Both the position numbers and the translations under genes were made by a program. Positions 33,268 through 40,925 of a stretch of DNA of 64,000 nucleotides are shown here, piece by piece (position 1 is the stretch's first letter; every line of letters starts with the position of its first letter). The notes under the pieces were generated by a model. That model was not told the DNA's origin. It saw only the letters and a list, made by a program, of their open reading frames with translations, and made no database searches. The DNA is from JBCDKH01 sp964388485. Lineage in GTDB: Bacteria; Planctomycetota; Phycisphaerae; Tepidisphaerales; Tepidisphaeraceae. Location of the stretch: assembly GCA_964388485.1 (NCBI GenBank), contig CAYMAS010000001.1, positions 1-64,000 on the forward strand, in the 5' to 3' direction.

Positions 33268-33891
33268 TCATCGTTGCAACGACTCGTAACGCCGCTCGTG
33301 GTACGACAGGTCGCCGGCCGCTTTGCCCTCGAGGTCCCGCATCCGCTCGTCGACGCGGCGGGCGACTTCGAGTTGCCGATCGAGTGCGGTGTTGAGGTCC
33401 GCCAAGGCCGCGGCGTCGTCGCTGACGCCCTCGGTCGCCGCGGCTGCCTGGGCACGATCAACGCCGGCCTCCAGCGCCGCGATGGCGGTTGCGGCTTCGG
33501 CAGTCAGCCGCTGTTCCTCTTCGCGAACTCGTTCCTTCGCCTCGGTTGTCGCCAGTTGCCGAGAGCTGAGGTTGAGGTCGTACGCCCGCTGACAGCTCGC
33601 CGCCGTCGCGCGGAACAGGTCGCTCAGTCGCGTCGTCACCTCGTCGTGGGCACCCTTGGCGAGCGTGACAGTCAGCCGCGGCTGGAGCTTGCCAAGGCGG
33701 TCGATGACGTTCGCCAGGTCGAAGAGCCCGCGGACCTTGGCCCGCATTTCAAGGTCGTCGAGGTCCTTCGTGTCCGCGTGCCGCGGCTTGGCTGCAGCCG
33801 ACGAACCCCGACGCCGCCCCAGCAAGAACCCCGCCGGCACGCCGATGCCAAGACCGAGGGCCAGTCCGAGGAACAATCCGAGAGCGAGCAC
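33268..33891 (-). CDS. Membrane-anchored coiled-coil protein
   Basis: The 207-residue product starts with a glycine-rich transmembrane segment (LALGLFLGLALGLGIGVPAG), followed by basic residues, so the rest is probably cytosolic. Residues about 45-200 are charged and helical, rich in Ala, Glu, Arg and Leu, with long coiled-coil stretches (TTEAKERVREEEQRLTAEAA). I do not recognise a family. GTG 33891 is supported by TACGCT five bases upstream. The gene lies 34 nt upstream of the toroid-repeat protein gene on the same strand. Confidence 0.75.
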   Translation of the reverse strand: MLALGLFLGLALGLGIGVPAGFLLGRRRGSSAAAKPRHADTKDLDDLEMRAKVRGLFDLANVIDRLGKLQPRLTVTLAKGAHDEVTTRLSDLFRATAASCQRAYDLNLSSRQLATTEAKERVREEEQRLTAEAATAIAALEAGVDRAQAAAATEGVSDDAAALADLNTALDRQLEVARRVDERMRDLEGKAAGDLSYHERRYESLQR

Positions 33892-33896
33892 CTCCG

Positions 33897-33902
33897 AGCG
33901 TA
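33897..33902 (-). promoter_or_regulatory. -10 box TACGCT before coiled-coil gene
   Basis: On the minus strand TACGCT ends 5 nt before GTG 33891. The hexamer and spacing are identical to those before ligA, the M16 gene, the aldo/keto reductase gene and the 51161 glycosyltransferase gene. Confidence 0.55.
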
Positions 33903-33922
33903 GTGCGATTCATCGACAAAAT

Positions 33923-34720
33923 TTACAAGGGACGCCGCGCCGTCACCTGCAAGTGCCCGGCCCGTGCCGCGTGCAGCGGATCTTCGGACAGTGCCAGCTC
34001 CGCCCTTAGCAGCCGCCGGTACGTCTCGCGATCGGCGAGCAGATCCCGATGCCGCCGGATTGGCAGGATCGTCTTGCCGAGGACGCTCACCACCTCAAAT
34101 CCGCTCCGACGGAACAGCCGCCGCAGGCCGTCGGGCGTGAAGGTGTTCAGGTCGAACTGCTCGGCCTTCTCGTCCGTCACCCACCGCGTCCGACCGGTTT
34201 TGACGACCCGTTCCATTCCATCGAGATCGCCACGCTCGAGGTACGCTTCTGCGGCGGCGAGTCGGTTGTCGGCGGTCGCGATGACGACGCCGCCCGGCTG
34301 CGTAACGCGGAACATCTCGTTGGCGGCACGTTGCGGGTCGCTGCAGATGCTGATCGGGTCGCCCATCGCGAGCGTGAGGCCGAAAGTCGCGTCGGTCAGC
34401 ATCGGCATGTCGATGATGTCCGCCTCGTGAGCCGGCGCGTCGGGCACCTTGCCGCGCACCTCGCCCACCATGGCGGCGGAGTGGTCGACGAAGGTCGCCG
34501 AATAGCCGCTCTTCATGAGCTTCAGGCCCCACTTGCCCGTGCCGCAGCCGAGGTCGAGGCAGGGCGTCGTCGTCACCTCCGGCAGATGCGGTTTGACCCG
34601 CTCCCACGTGACGGCGTCGTGGAACTGCCAGAAGTCGTCGTCGTAGATCGCGTCGTACTTCTTGGCGACGCGGTTGTGGTAGCGACGGCTCGCCTTGTCG
34701 CCGCGGGTCCGTTTGGGCAT
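33923..34720 (-). CDS. Class I SAM-dependent methyltransferase
   Basis: The 265-residue protein has an N-terminal YHNRVAKKYDAIYDDDFW, a common opening for small-molecule methyltransferases. The SAM motif I is CLDLGCGTGKWGLKL and the acidic loop is ATFVDHSAAMV. The later motifs are EADIIDMPMLTDATFGLTL and MFRVTQPGGVVIATADN. The substrate is unknown. ATG 34720 is preferred because TATGAC lies 7 nt upstream; ATG 34732 is the alternative. It diverges from the aldo/keto reductase gene with only 22 bp between start codons. Confidence 0.85.
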   Translation of the reverse strand: MPKRTRGDKASRRYHNRVAKKYDAIYDDDFWQFHDAVTWERVKPHLPEVTTTPCLDLGCGTGKWGLKLMKSGYSATFVDHSAAMVGEVRGKVPDAPAHEADIIDMPMLTDATFGLTLAMGDPISICSDPQRAANEMFRVTQPGGVVIATADNRLAAAEAYLERGDLDGMERVVKTGRTRWVTDEKAEQFDLNTFTPDGLRRLFRRSGFEVVSVLGKTILPIRRHRDLLADRETYRRLLRAELALSEDPLHAARAGHLQVTARRPL

Positions 34721-34727
34721 GAGGGAC

Positions 34728-34733
34728 GTCATA
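34728..34733 (-). promoter_or_regulatory. -10 box TATGAC before methyltransferase gene
   Basis: On the minus strand TATGAC ends 7 nt before ATG 34720 and overlaps the divergent TACGCT box by two bases. Confidence 0.45.
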
Positions 34734-34737
34734 CGCT
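34732..34737 (+). promoter_or_regulatory. -10 box TACGCT before aldo/keto reductase gene
   Basis: TACGCT ends 5 nt before ATG 34743, which predicts a leaderless mRNA. Confidence 0.55.
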
Positions 34738-34742
34738 GGCCC

Positions 34743-35660
34743 ATGAAGTTTCGCATCCTCGGATCCACCGGCCTGCGGGTCAGCGTCGTCGGCCTGGGCA
34801 CCTGGCAGTTCGGCGGCGAGTGGGGCACGCCGCCCAAGGCCGACGAGGTCGCCGCGATGCTGGATCGGGCCCGCGACCTGGGCGTCAATCTGATCGACAC
34901 CGCCGAGTGCTACGGCGATCACGAGAGCGAACGTCGCATCGGTGCGGCGTTGAACAAGCTGGGCAACCGACGCGACGACTGGATCATCTGCAGCAAATTC
35001 GGCCACAAGTTCCACGGCAACTTCGACCGCACCGAGCCGCGGAAGCCGGCCGACGTTCGCGAGCAGACGGAGGCGTCGCTGAAGGCCTTGGAGCTCGACT
35101 ATCTCGACGTCCAGCAGTACCACTCGTGGGGCGACGAGCAGTTCTTCGATGACGATGTTCTGGCAGAGCTGCACAAGCTCAAGGACGAAGGAAAGTTCCG
35201 CCACCTCGCCAACAGCGTCGGCAGCAACGCCAACGTCAAGCAGGTCGCCGCCAGTCGCGACCGGCGGATCGAGGCGATCCAGATCATCTACAACCGGCTC
35301 GACACCACGCCCGAAGAGGAAGTCTTCAACGTGTGTCGCGAGCAGAACCTCGGCTTGCTCGCCCGCGTGCCGTTGGCCAGCGGCTACCTCACCGGCAAGT
35401 ACCAGCCGGGCCACACGTTCGACAAGGGCGAAGTCCGCGGCCGGCACGGGCAGGACAAGAGCGACGCGATGCTCGAGCGGGCGGAGCAGATCAAGCGTGA
35501 CGAGTACGAGCAGCAGGTCGACTCGTCGCAGGTCTCGATGGCGACGTGGGCGTTGTCCTGGTGCCTGCGGCATCCGGCGGTGACGTGCGTGATCCCGGGC
35601 GTGAAGAACGTTCAGCAAGTCGAAAGCAACGCCGCCGCGGCGACGTTGTTTGAAGAGTGA
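34743..35660 (+). CDS. Aldo/keto reductase
   Basis: The 305-residue TIM-barrel oxidoreductase uses NADPH to reduce carbonyls. It shows the family opening FRILGSTGLRVSVVGLGTWQ and the catalytic Asp and Tyr in LIDTAECYGDHESER. The active-site Lys is in WIICSKFGHK, the active-site His in VQQYHSWGDE, and the C-terminal cofactor block reads VTCVIPGVKNVQQVESN. The Y-K-D-H tetrad is thus complete. The physiological substrate cannot be told. The gene diverges from a methyltransferase gene with a shared 22-bp promoter gap. Confidence 0.92.
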   Translation: MKFRILGSTGLRVSVVGLGTWQFGGEWGTPPKADEVAAMLDRARDLGVNLIDTAECYGDHESERRIGAALNKLGNRRDDWIICSKFGHKFHGNFDRTEPRKPADVREQTEASLKALELDYLDVQQYHSWGDEQFFDDDVLAELHKLKDEGKFRHLANSVGSNANVKQVAASRDRRIEAIQIIYNRLDTTPEEEVFNVCREQNLGLLARVPLASGYLTGKYQPGHTFDKGEVRGRHGQDKSDAMLERAEQIKRDEYEQQVDSSQVSMATWALSWCLRHPAVTCVIPGVKNVQQVESNAAAATLFEE

Positions 35661-35690
35661 TCCAGTGAGTCGCGGATTCACGGTCCGCGG

Positions 35691-36482
35691 CTACGGGACG
35701 TTTGAGCCCAGCTTCACCGCCCGAATCGCCAGGAACATCGGGATCTCCTTGCGAGCCGTGTTCTCCGCCTTCTGTCGAGGGCCGGGGCCGCTCGTCTTGT
35801 GGCTGGGCCATTCCTCCATCGCGTCGATGAACAGGCCAGCTTGCCGGAGGGCCTTGACGTAGTGGCCGATGGGGCGGTGGAAAGTCCACGTGTAGCCGCG
35901 GTCGACGTCGCCGGGGTGCGTCGTGATCGGCGACTTGCGGGGCGTCAGATAGCGGTCGACGCGGCGATACTGCACATTCGCCTCATCGTCCCAGCCCCAA
36001 TGGGTTTCCTTGGCCCCGCGGAACGCCGGGTGATTCATGACAATGACGAGGCTGCCGCCCGGCCTGAGCAAGCGGGCGACACTTTCGAAGACCGGGCGAA
36101 TCGGCTGGATATTCGCGACTGCTAGCAGGCATGCAGCAGCGTCGAAAGCGTCGGCATCGAGGAAGTTCAGGTCGCGTGCATCGGCGACGCGGTAGTCGCC
36201 CTCGCCACGCTCACGTGCCCGATCAATCAGACCCGCCGCGGCATCGATGCCGAGGGTCGTTGCTCCCGCTTCCTGCAGCCGTCGGCACAGGACGCCTTGC
36301 CCGCAGGCGACGTCGAGTACGTGCCTGCCGCAAATTTCGTTGCCGCCGAGCAGCCGCATCGTGCCAGGCAGGACGACCTCGCGATGAAACTCGCCGCCGT
36401 CATCGCCGACGTGGTCGTCGTACCAGTCGGTAACGGGGTGCCAGTCGGTCCGCTTCTTGTTGTCTTCGCGTCGCTTGGGCAC
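35691..36482 (-). CDS. Class I SAM-dependent methyltransferase (polysaccharide cluster end)
   Basis: The 263-residue protein has the opening HPVTDWYDDHVGDDGGEFH and the SAM motif I VLDVACGQGVLCRRL. LGIDAAAGLIDRARER and VARLLRPGGSLVIVMNHPAF follow. It resembles UbiE/Coq5-like small-molecule methyltransferases in layout. It is the last gene of a run of glycosyltransferase and exporter genes on the minus strand, with a 6-nt spacer to the glycosyltransferase gene upstream. A role in methylating a glycan or its lipid carrier is therefore plausible but inferred. The start codon is GTG. Confidence 0.85.
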   Translation of the reverse strand: MPKRREDNKKRTDWHPVTDWYDDHVGDDGGEFHREVVLPGTMRLLGGNEICGRHVLDVACGQGVLCRRLQEAGATTLGIDAAAGLIDRARERGEGDYRVADARDLNFLDADAFDAAACLLAVANIQPIRPVFESVARLLRPGGSLVIVMNHPAFRGAKETHWGWDDEANVQYRRVDRYLTPRKSPITTHPGDVDRGYTWTFHRPIGHYVKALRQAGLFIDAMEEWPSHKTSGPGPRQKAENTARKEIPMFLAIRAVKLGSNVP

Positions 36483-36488
36483 GGGCGA

Positions 36489-37604
36489 CTATTGGGAGGC
36501 TGAGTTCAGGAACGCCTCGAACTCGTCAGTTGCCCGCGGCCAGGTGTGCTGCATGGCGGTCGCGTGGGCGGCGTCGCTCATGGTTCGCCACATTTCCTTC
36601 GGCTGCGTCACGACTTCGATGATGGCCTTGGCCATGGCTTGAGCGTCGTCGATTGGCACGAGCCGGCCGTTGCTGTCGTCGATGAGATCGCGTCCGGCAC
36701 CGGCGGGCGTGCCGACAACGGGCGTCCGGCACGCCATCGCTTCCAGCAGCGGCAGGCCGTAGCCCTCGCAGCGACTGGCGAAGAGCCACGCGTCGCAGCC
36801 TCCGTAGATCTGCCGGATCGTCTCTTGCTGCGGCGAGCTGAAGCTCTCGCTGTTGCTCGGCACGTCCTCTTGCGGGATCTCCCCGATGCCGAAGAGCTTT
36901 ACGCGAAGGTCCGGCACCTCGCGACGCGCCAACTCGATCGACTTCAGGGCGATGTCCGAGCCTTTGAAGCGAGCCTTGCTGTACATCAGGCCGACGACCG
37001 GCGTTGCGTTTCTTTCTCGTGGCTCCGCATGGAAGAGATCGGTGTCGACGGCGTTCGAGACGACGGTGCTGTCGACGCCGTACTCGTCGTGGCCGATGTC
37101 GCTGATCCACGAGGCGACCGTCACCCGGCTGAAGCCCGGCGTGAGCCACGAGATGCGACCGGCCTTGTCGAACTGGCCGCGGTGCTGGACCATAATTCGT
37201 TCGTCGTGCTGAAGGAAGTGAACCTTTCTGCCCTTGCTCGGCGAAAGTTTGGCAACCCACGGCACGGTCTGGTACCAGGTCGCGATGATCACGTCCGCAT
37301 CGGGCACGTCGCGATCCCGCACCGGGCCGCCGTGAGGGAGACGGCGGTGGAGGTGCGGCACGCGGTCCAGGTGCGTCGGAAACACGATCGGCGGGCGACG
37401 GTCATTGAGCAATTCACGCCACCGCCCCGTGAGCAGGTCACGCAGTCGGTCCTTCGTGCGGCGGCCGAATTCCTTGGGAATTTGCCGGCCGAGGCTGACG
37501 ACGGTGACGGTGTGGCCGCGATTGCTGAGGCGTGACGCGTACTCGGTGACGACGCGGTTGCCGCCGTCGAGGCTGGCGATCGGCAGGACGAACGTCACTC
37601 GCAT
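36489..37604 (-). CDS. Glycosyltransferase family 4
   Basis: The 371-residue GT-B enzyme starts MRVTFVLPIASLDGGNRVVT, a standard GT4 opening. The acceptor domain contains VIIATWYQTVPWVAK and KVHFLQHDERIM. The donor domain contains VVGLMYSKARFKGSDIALKS and the E-x7-E region SRCEGYGLPLLEAMACRTPV. ATG 37604 is used; a GTG just before it is possible. It is packed 8 nt after the next upstream glycosyltransferase gene. A role in surface polysaccharide assembly is inferred from the neighbouring exporter genes. Confidence 0.9.
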   Translation of the reverse strand: MRVTFVLPIASLDGGNRVVTEYASRLSNRGHTVTVVSLGRQIPKEFGRRTKDRLRDLLTGRWRELLNDRRPPIVFPTHLDRVPHLHRRLPHGGPVRDRDVPDADVIIATWYQTVPWVAKLSPSKGRKVHFLQHDERIMVQHRGQFDKAGRISWLTPGFSRVTVASWISDIGHDEYGVDSTVVSNAVDTDLFHAEPRERNATPVVGLMYSKARFKGSDIALKSIELARREVPDLRVKLFGIGEIPQEDVPSNSESFSSPQQETIRQIYGGCDAWLFASRCEGYGLPLLEAMACRTPVVGTPAGAGRDLIDDSNGRLVPIDDAQAMAKAIIEVVTQPKEMWRTMSDAAHATAMQHTWPRATDEFEAFLNSASQ

Positions 37605-37612
37605 CACTGAAT

Positions 37613-38830
37613 CTATCGGCCTGCGGCTGCAAGGGCATCACCCAGGGCGTCACGCAGGGCCGGGAAGGTGAAGGCATTCCGAGCTGCGACGGCGTCGGCG
37701 GCGAGGGTTTCGCACAATCCGCGGTCTTCCAGAAGTCGAAGCACGGCAACAGCGAACTCTTCGTCCTTATCTTCCACCAGCACGCCGGCCTCTTCCAGCA
37801 GATTGAAGCCTCGAAGAGCGGTCGGCGTCACGACCTGGGCTCGACCCATGGCGGCGGCTTCGGCGACCTTGATCTTCGTGCCGCCACCCCACCAGCTGGG
37901 GGTGATCGACAGGGCAGCGGCGGCATACTCGGCTCGCAGATCGTCCACGAAGCCGGCGACATGGACGCCTTCGATCGACGACCATTGCTGTCGTAGATCG
38001 TCCTCCAAGCCTCGGCCGACGATGCGGAGCGAGGTATCCGCTGCCTTCTCCCGGATCCTCGGCCAAATGTTGTCGACGAAGCGAATCAAGCCATCCAGAT
38101 TCGGGCGATGGCGGAGGTCACCGACGAAGAGGACGCGCTGCGAATTTCCCGGCGGTGGCAACGGCTCGGGCACGAGGTCGGGCGCTTCCATGTCCGCGGC
38201 GACGTTCGGAACGAGGTGAGAGACAACGCCCTCACCGGCCAGTGACGTCGCGTCATCGTCGCACGTCGCAAGAACGACGTTCGCCCGCTTGACCTTCGGC
38301 AACAACGCCCGCTTCGCCGCACGTTCTGCGATGCCCATGCCGATCTTGCCGCCGAGGCCGGGCCACGGGTCGGCGGCGTGACGGCTTTGCAAGGCGAGCC
38401 AATCGACATCGTCGAAGTCGAGCACCGTCGACATGTTTAGGACCGAACCCAGATTCGCCTTGGCCCAGAGCCAGCCGTAGCGGCAGACGATCAGGTCCGC
38501 CTGAAAGTCGGCCGCATGACGCCGCACCAGCGTCGCGGCTGCTTCATCGGGCGCATATCGCTGCCGATAGCGGGTCACCAGCATGGCCCACCGGCCGAGC
38601 GGTCCCGGCAGGCTGGACGAAGCGACATTAACGTCATCGATCTCGATCGACTCCACGATGCCTGCGTCGCCCGATGGCGTGTCATACAGATTCCTGGGCA
38701 AGATGCACAGCGTCCGCACGTCGTGCCCCATGCGGTGCATCGCTTCGTACAGCAGCCGCGTGCGTTGGCCGCCGCCGTTCTTGACGAACGGGTAGGGCGG
38801 GACGGGCGTGAGGTAGAGGACGCGTGCCAT
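37613..38830 (-). CDS. Glycosyltransferase (GT4-like)
   Basis: The 405-residue GT-B enzyme opens with ARVLYLTPVPPYPFVKNGGG. It continues through DLIVCRYGWLWAKANLGSV and FDDVDWLALQSRHA, and the donor site has RVLFVGDLRHRPNLDGLIRF then WWGGGTKIKVAEAAAMGRA. This layout is seen in sugar transferases of the GT4/PEP-CTERM-associated exosortase group, but there is no exosortase gene nearby. ATG 38830 is chosen; the frame continues upstream into the next gene's end and is not supported. It sits between two other glycosyltransferase genes. Confidence 0.88.
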   Translation of the reverse strand: MARVLYLTPVPPYPFVKNGGGQRTRLLYEAMHRMGHDVRTLCILPRNLYDTPSGDAGIVESIEIDDVNVASSSLPGPLGRWAMLVTRYRQRYAPDEAAATLVRRHAADFQADLIVCRYGWLWAKANLGSVLNMSTVLDFDDVDWLALQSRHAADPWPGLGGKIGMGIAERAAKRALLPKVKRANVVLATCDDDATSLAGEGVVSHLVPNVAADMEAPDLVPEPLPPPGNSQRVLFVGDLRHRPNLDGLIRFVDNIWPRIREKAADTSLRIVGRGLEDDLRQQWSSIEGVHVAGFVDDLRAEYAAAALSITPSWWGGGTKIKVAEAAAMGRAQVVTPTALRGFNLLEEAGVLVEDKDEEFAVAVLRLLEDRGLCETLAADAVAARNAFTFPALRDALGDALAAAGR

Positions 38831-38838
38831 GAGCCGAA

Positions 38839-39870
38839 TCAGGCGGCCTGGCTGGACTCGGAGGGCGTCTGCGGCAGCTTCATCGGGCCGATGTCGACCG
38901 CATGATGCGGCGTCCGCTCCGGCAGCGGCTTGAGCAGGCTCGCGTAAAGGAGCGACCACGGTTCGCCGCTGAGAGGCCGACGCTGCACCGCCTTGAAGCC
39001 GTAGATGATCGCAGTCGACCGCTGCGCCGAGTTGAACGCCCACCAGCCGTACGTCAATAGGAAGTCGGTCCGTGCCTGCTCGCCCGTCGGACGCCAAGCA
39101 GGCGGCGGCGTGAACGTGCGACTCAAGCCGCGACGCAGGTACGCCCGCTCGCAGCCGAGCCGAATGCTCTCCGCCTGCTCAACCGCTCGCTGCTCGCTGA
39201 CGCTCTTGTCGTGCTGGCGGTAACGAATCACGGGGTGGTCGACGCACGCGAGCTTGCCCTTTTCGCCCAGGCGAAGCCACAGGTCGATGTCTTCGGCCGT
39301 CTCCAGCGACTCGTCATAGCCGCCGACGTCGATCATCGCTTGCCGACGGATCATCGCCGTCGGATGGCCGATCGGCGTTTGGCCGCTGAGACACATCTCC
39401 TGCAGCGTCGCGTCGTCCGACGGCGGCCAATGGCGACGCAGCATCCGGCCCCGCGCGTCCGTCAAGTCGTAAGCACCGCCGACGACGAGCACCTCCGGGT
39501 GCTGCCGCAGATAGTCGATCTGAACCTGAAATCGATCCGGATAGGCGACATCGTCGGCATCCATCCGAGCGACGAACTCGCCGCGGCACCGGTCGAGGCC
39601 GAAGTTGAGCTGGCGAACGTAGCCGAGGTGCGGGCGAAGAAAGACGCGCAGCCGTTCGTCACGCTCCTCGATCTCCCGGAGAATCTGCTGCGTGCCGTCG
39701 GTGCTGCCGTCGTCGACGACGATCAGCTCGAAGTCGTGCAGTGTCTGAGCGAGAACCGAGTCAATGGCTTCGGCGAGGAACTCGTCGCCGTTGTAGACAG
39801 GTACCAGCACCGACACCTGTGGCGGCTGATGAGGCGAATTGATGCCAAGATGATTCCCGCTGATTCCCAT
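38839..39870 (-). CDS. Glycosyltransferase family 2
   Basis: The 343-residue GT-A enzyme has the nucleotide-binding start VSVLVPVYNGDEFLAEAIDS and VVDDGSTDGT. The metal-binding motif is the DADD in FVARMDADDVAYPDRF, and the ETAEDIDLWLRLGE block holds the catalytic acid. The C-terminal 80 residues are helical. ATG 39870 is preceded by AGGAG about 11 nt upstream. It shares the A-E-D-x-D-L-(W/F)-L-R-L block and overall design with the next two upstream genes, so the three probably arose by duplication. Confidence 0.9.
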   Translation of the reverse strand: MGISGNHLGINSPHQPPQVSVLVPVYNGDEFLAEAIDSVLAQTLHDFELIVVDDGSTDGTQQILREIEERDERLRVFLRPHLGYVRQLNFGLDRCRGEFVARMDADDVAYPDRFQVQIDYLRQHPEVLVVGGAYDLTDARGRMLRRHWPPSDDATLQEMCLSGQTPIGHPTAMIRRQAMIDVGGYDESLETAEDIDLWLRLGEKGKLACVDHPVIRYRQHDKSVSEQRAVEQAESIRLGCERAYLRRGLSRTFTPPPAWRPTGEQARTDFLLTYGWWAFNSAQRSTAIIYGFKAVQRRPLSGEPWSLLYASLLKPLPERTPHHAVDIGPMKLPQTPSESSQAA

Positions 39871-39988
39871 GAGCAATCGTCTCCTCACACGCCGCCGAGT
39901 TCAGGCATCGGGCAACCCACTCTTCTTCGGCCTGGCGACGCAGACGTGCGACCCTACAAAGATTATTGGCAGCGAGACTACCGGATCT

Positions 39989-40915
39989 TCACCGGCCACG
40001 CCATGCACAAGCGGCCAGCTTCCACGACGACCACCGCATCGGCCGACGCCGCAGCAGCGACCGTGCGTGCCGCCGGGCGACAAGCGGTTCGCCGCGTCGC
40101 AGGGCGTTCCAGCCCCAACGTCGTAACGCCTCGTCCGGCGGCAGCATCGCCATCTGCGCCACGTCGAGTGACGCGTATCCACCCGCGTCGGGATCGAGAT
40201 GACCGCGTCGTTGGCGGGCATCACGAACCGCCTGCCAGACCACACGCCGCTGCTCCGCCCCTCGGGTGCTGTTGACGCTCGTGGCGTGCCGGCGGTAGCG
40301 GACGAGCGGTTCCATGACGTTGGCGAACCGGCCGATGTCGGCGAGTCGCAGGAACAAATCAATGTCCTCCGCCGACGCCGCTTCGGTTCGATAGCTGCCG
40401 ACCCGTCGCACAGCGTCGGTCCGCATCATCGCCGCCGGCTGCGGCACCGCCCAACCGTTGCCTTGGAGGAACGATGCGTCGATGGTCTCGTGATCCGGCT
40501 CATGATCCGTCTCGCAAAGCTCGACGCCGAACGGATCCGTCTCCGTCATCCGACTGCCGACGCAGACGACCTCCGGCTGCTCGCGTAGCAGGGCAACCTG
40601 CCGTTCGAAGCGGTCACGTCGGCTCACGTCGTCGCCGTCGTGCCGAGCCAGGAACTCGCCACGAGCCCGCCTGACGCCGTCGATGAGGTTCGCGACGTAG
40701 TTGCCCTTGTCGCGGAGCTGCAGGTCGATGCGATCGTCTCGCTCGGCCAGCGATTGGAGGATGTCTCGCGTGCCATCAGTTGAGCCGTCGTCGTAGAGCA
40801 GCAGCTCGAAGTCGCCCTGCGTCTGACCGAGAATCGAGTCGACTGCCTCGCCGACGTAGGGCCGGACGTTGTGGACGCAGAGGACCACGCTGATGAGCGG
40901 CTTGTCGCTGGGCAT
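39989..40915 (-). CDS. Glycosyltransferase family 2
   Basis: The 308-residue GT-A enzyme shows ISVVLCVHNVRPYVGEAVDS and LYDDGSTDGTRDIL. Its metal-binding motif is the DGDD in FLARHDGDDVSRRDRF (a variant of DxD), followed by SAEDIDLFLRLADIGRFANV. The C-terminus has Arg-rich helices. ATG 40915 has GGAG seven bases upstream. The 118-nt gap after it (39871-39988) shows no gene. It follows the double-domain enzyme gene by 10 nt. Confidence 0.9.
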   Translation of the reverse strand: MPSDKPLISVVLCVHNVRPYVGEAVDSILGQTQGDFELLLYDDGSTDGTRDILQSLAERDDRIDLQLRDKGNYVANLIDGVRRARGEFLARHDGDDVSRRDRFERQVALLREQPEVVCVGSRMTETDPFGVELCETDHEPDHETIDASFLQGNGWAVPQPAAMMRTDAVRRVGSYRTEAASAEDIDLFLRLADIGRFANVMEPLVRYRRHATSVNSTRGAEQRRVVWQAVRDARQRRGHLDPDAGGYASLDVAQMAMLPPDEALRRWGWNALRRGEPLVARRHARSLLRRRPMRWSSWKLAACAWRGR

Positions 40916-40925
40916 CGGGTCGCTC

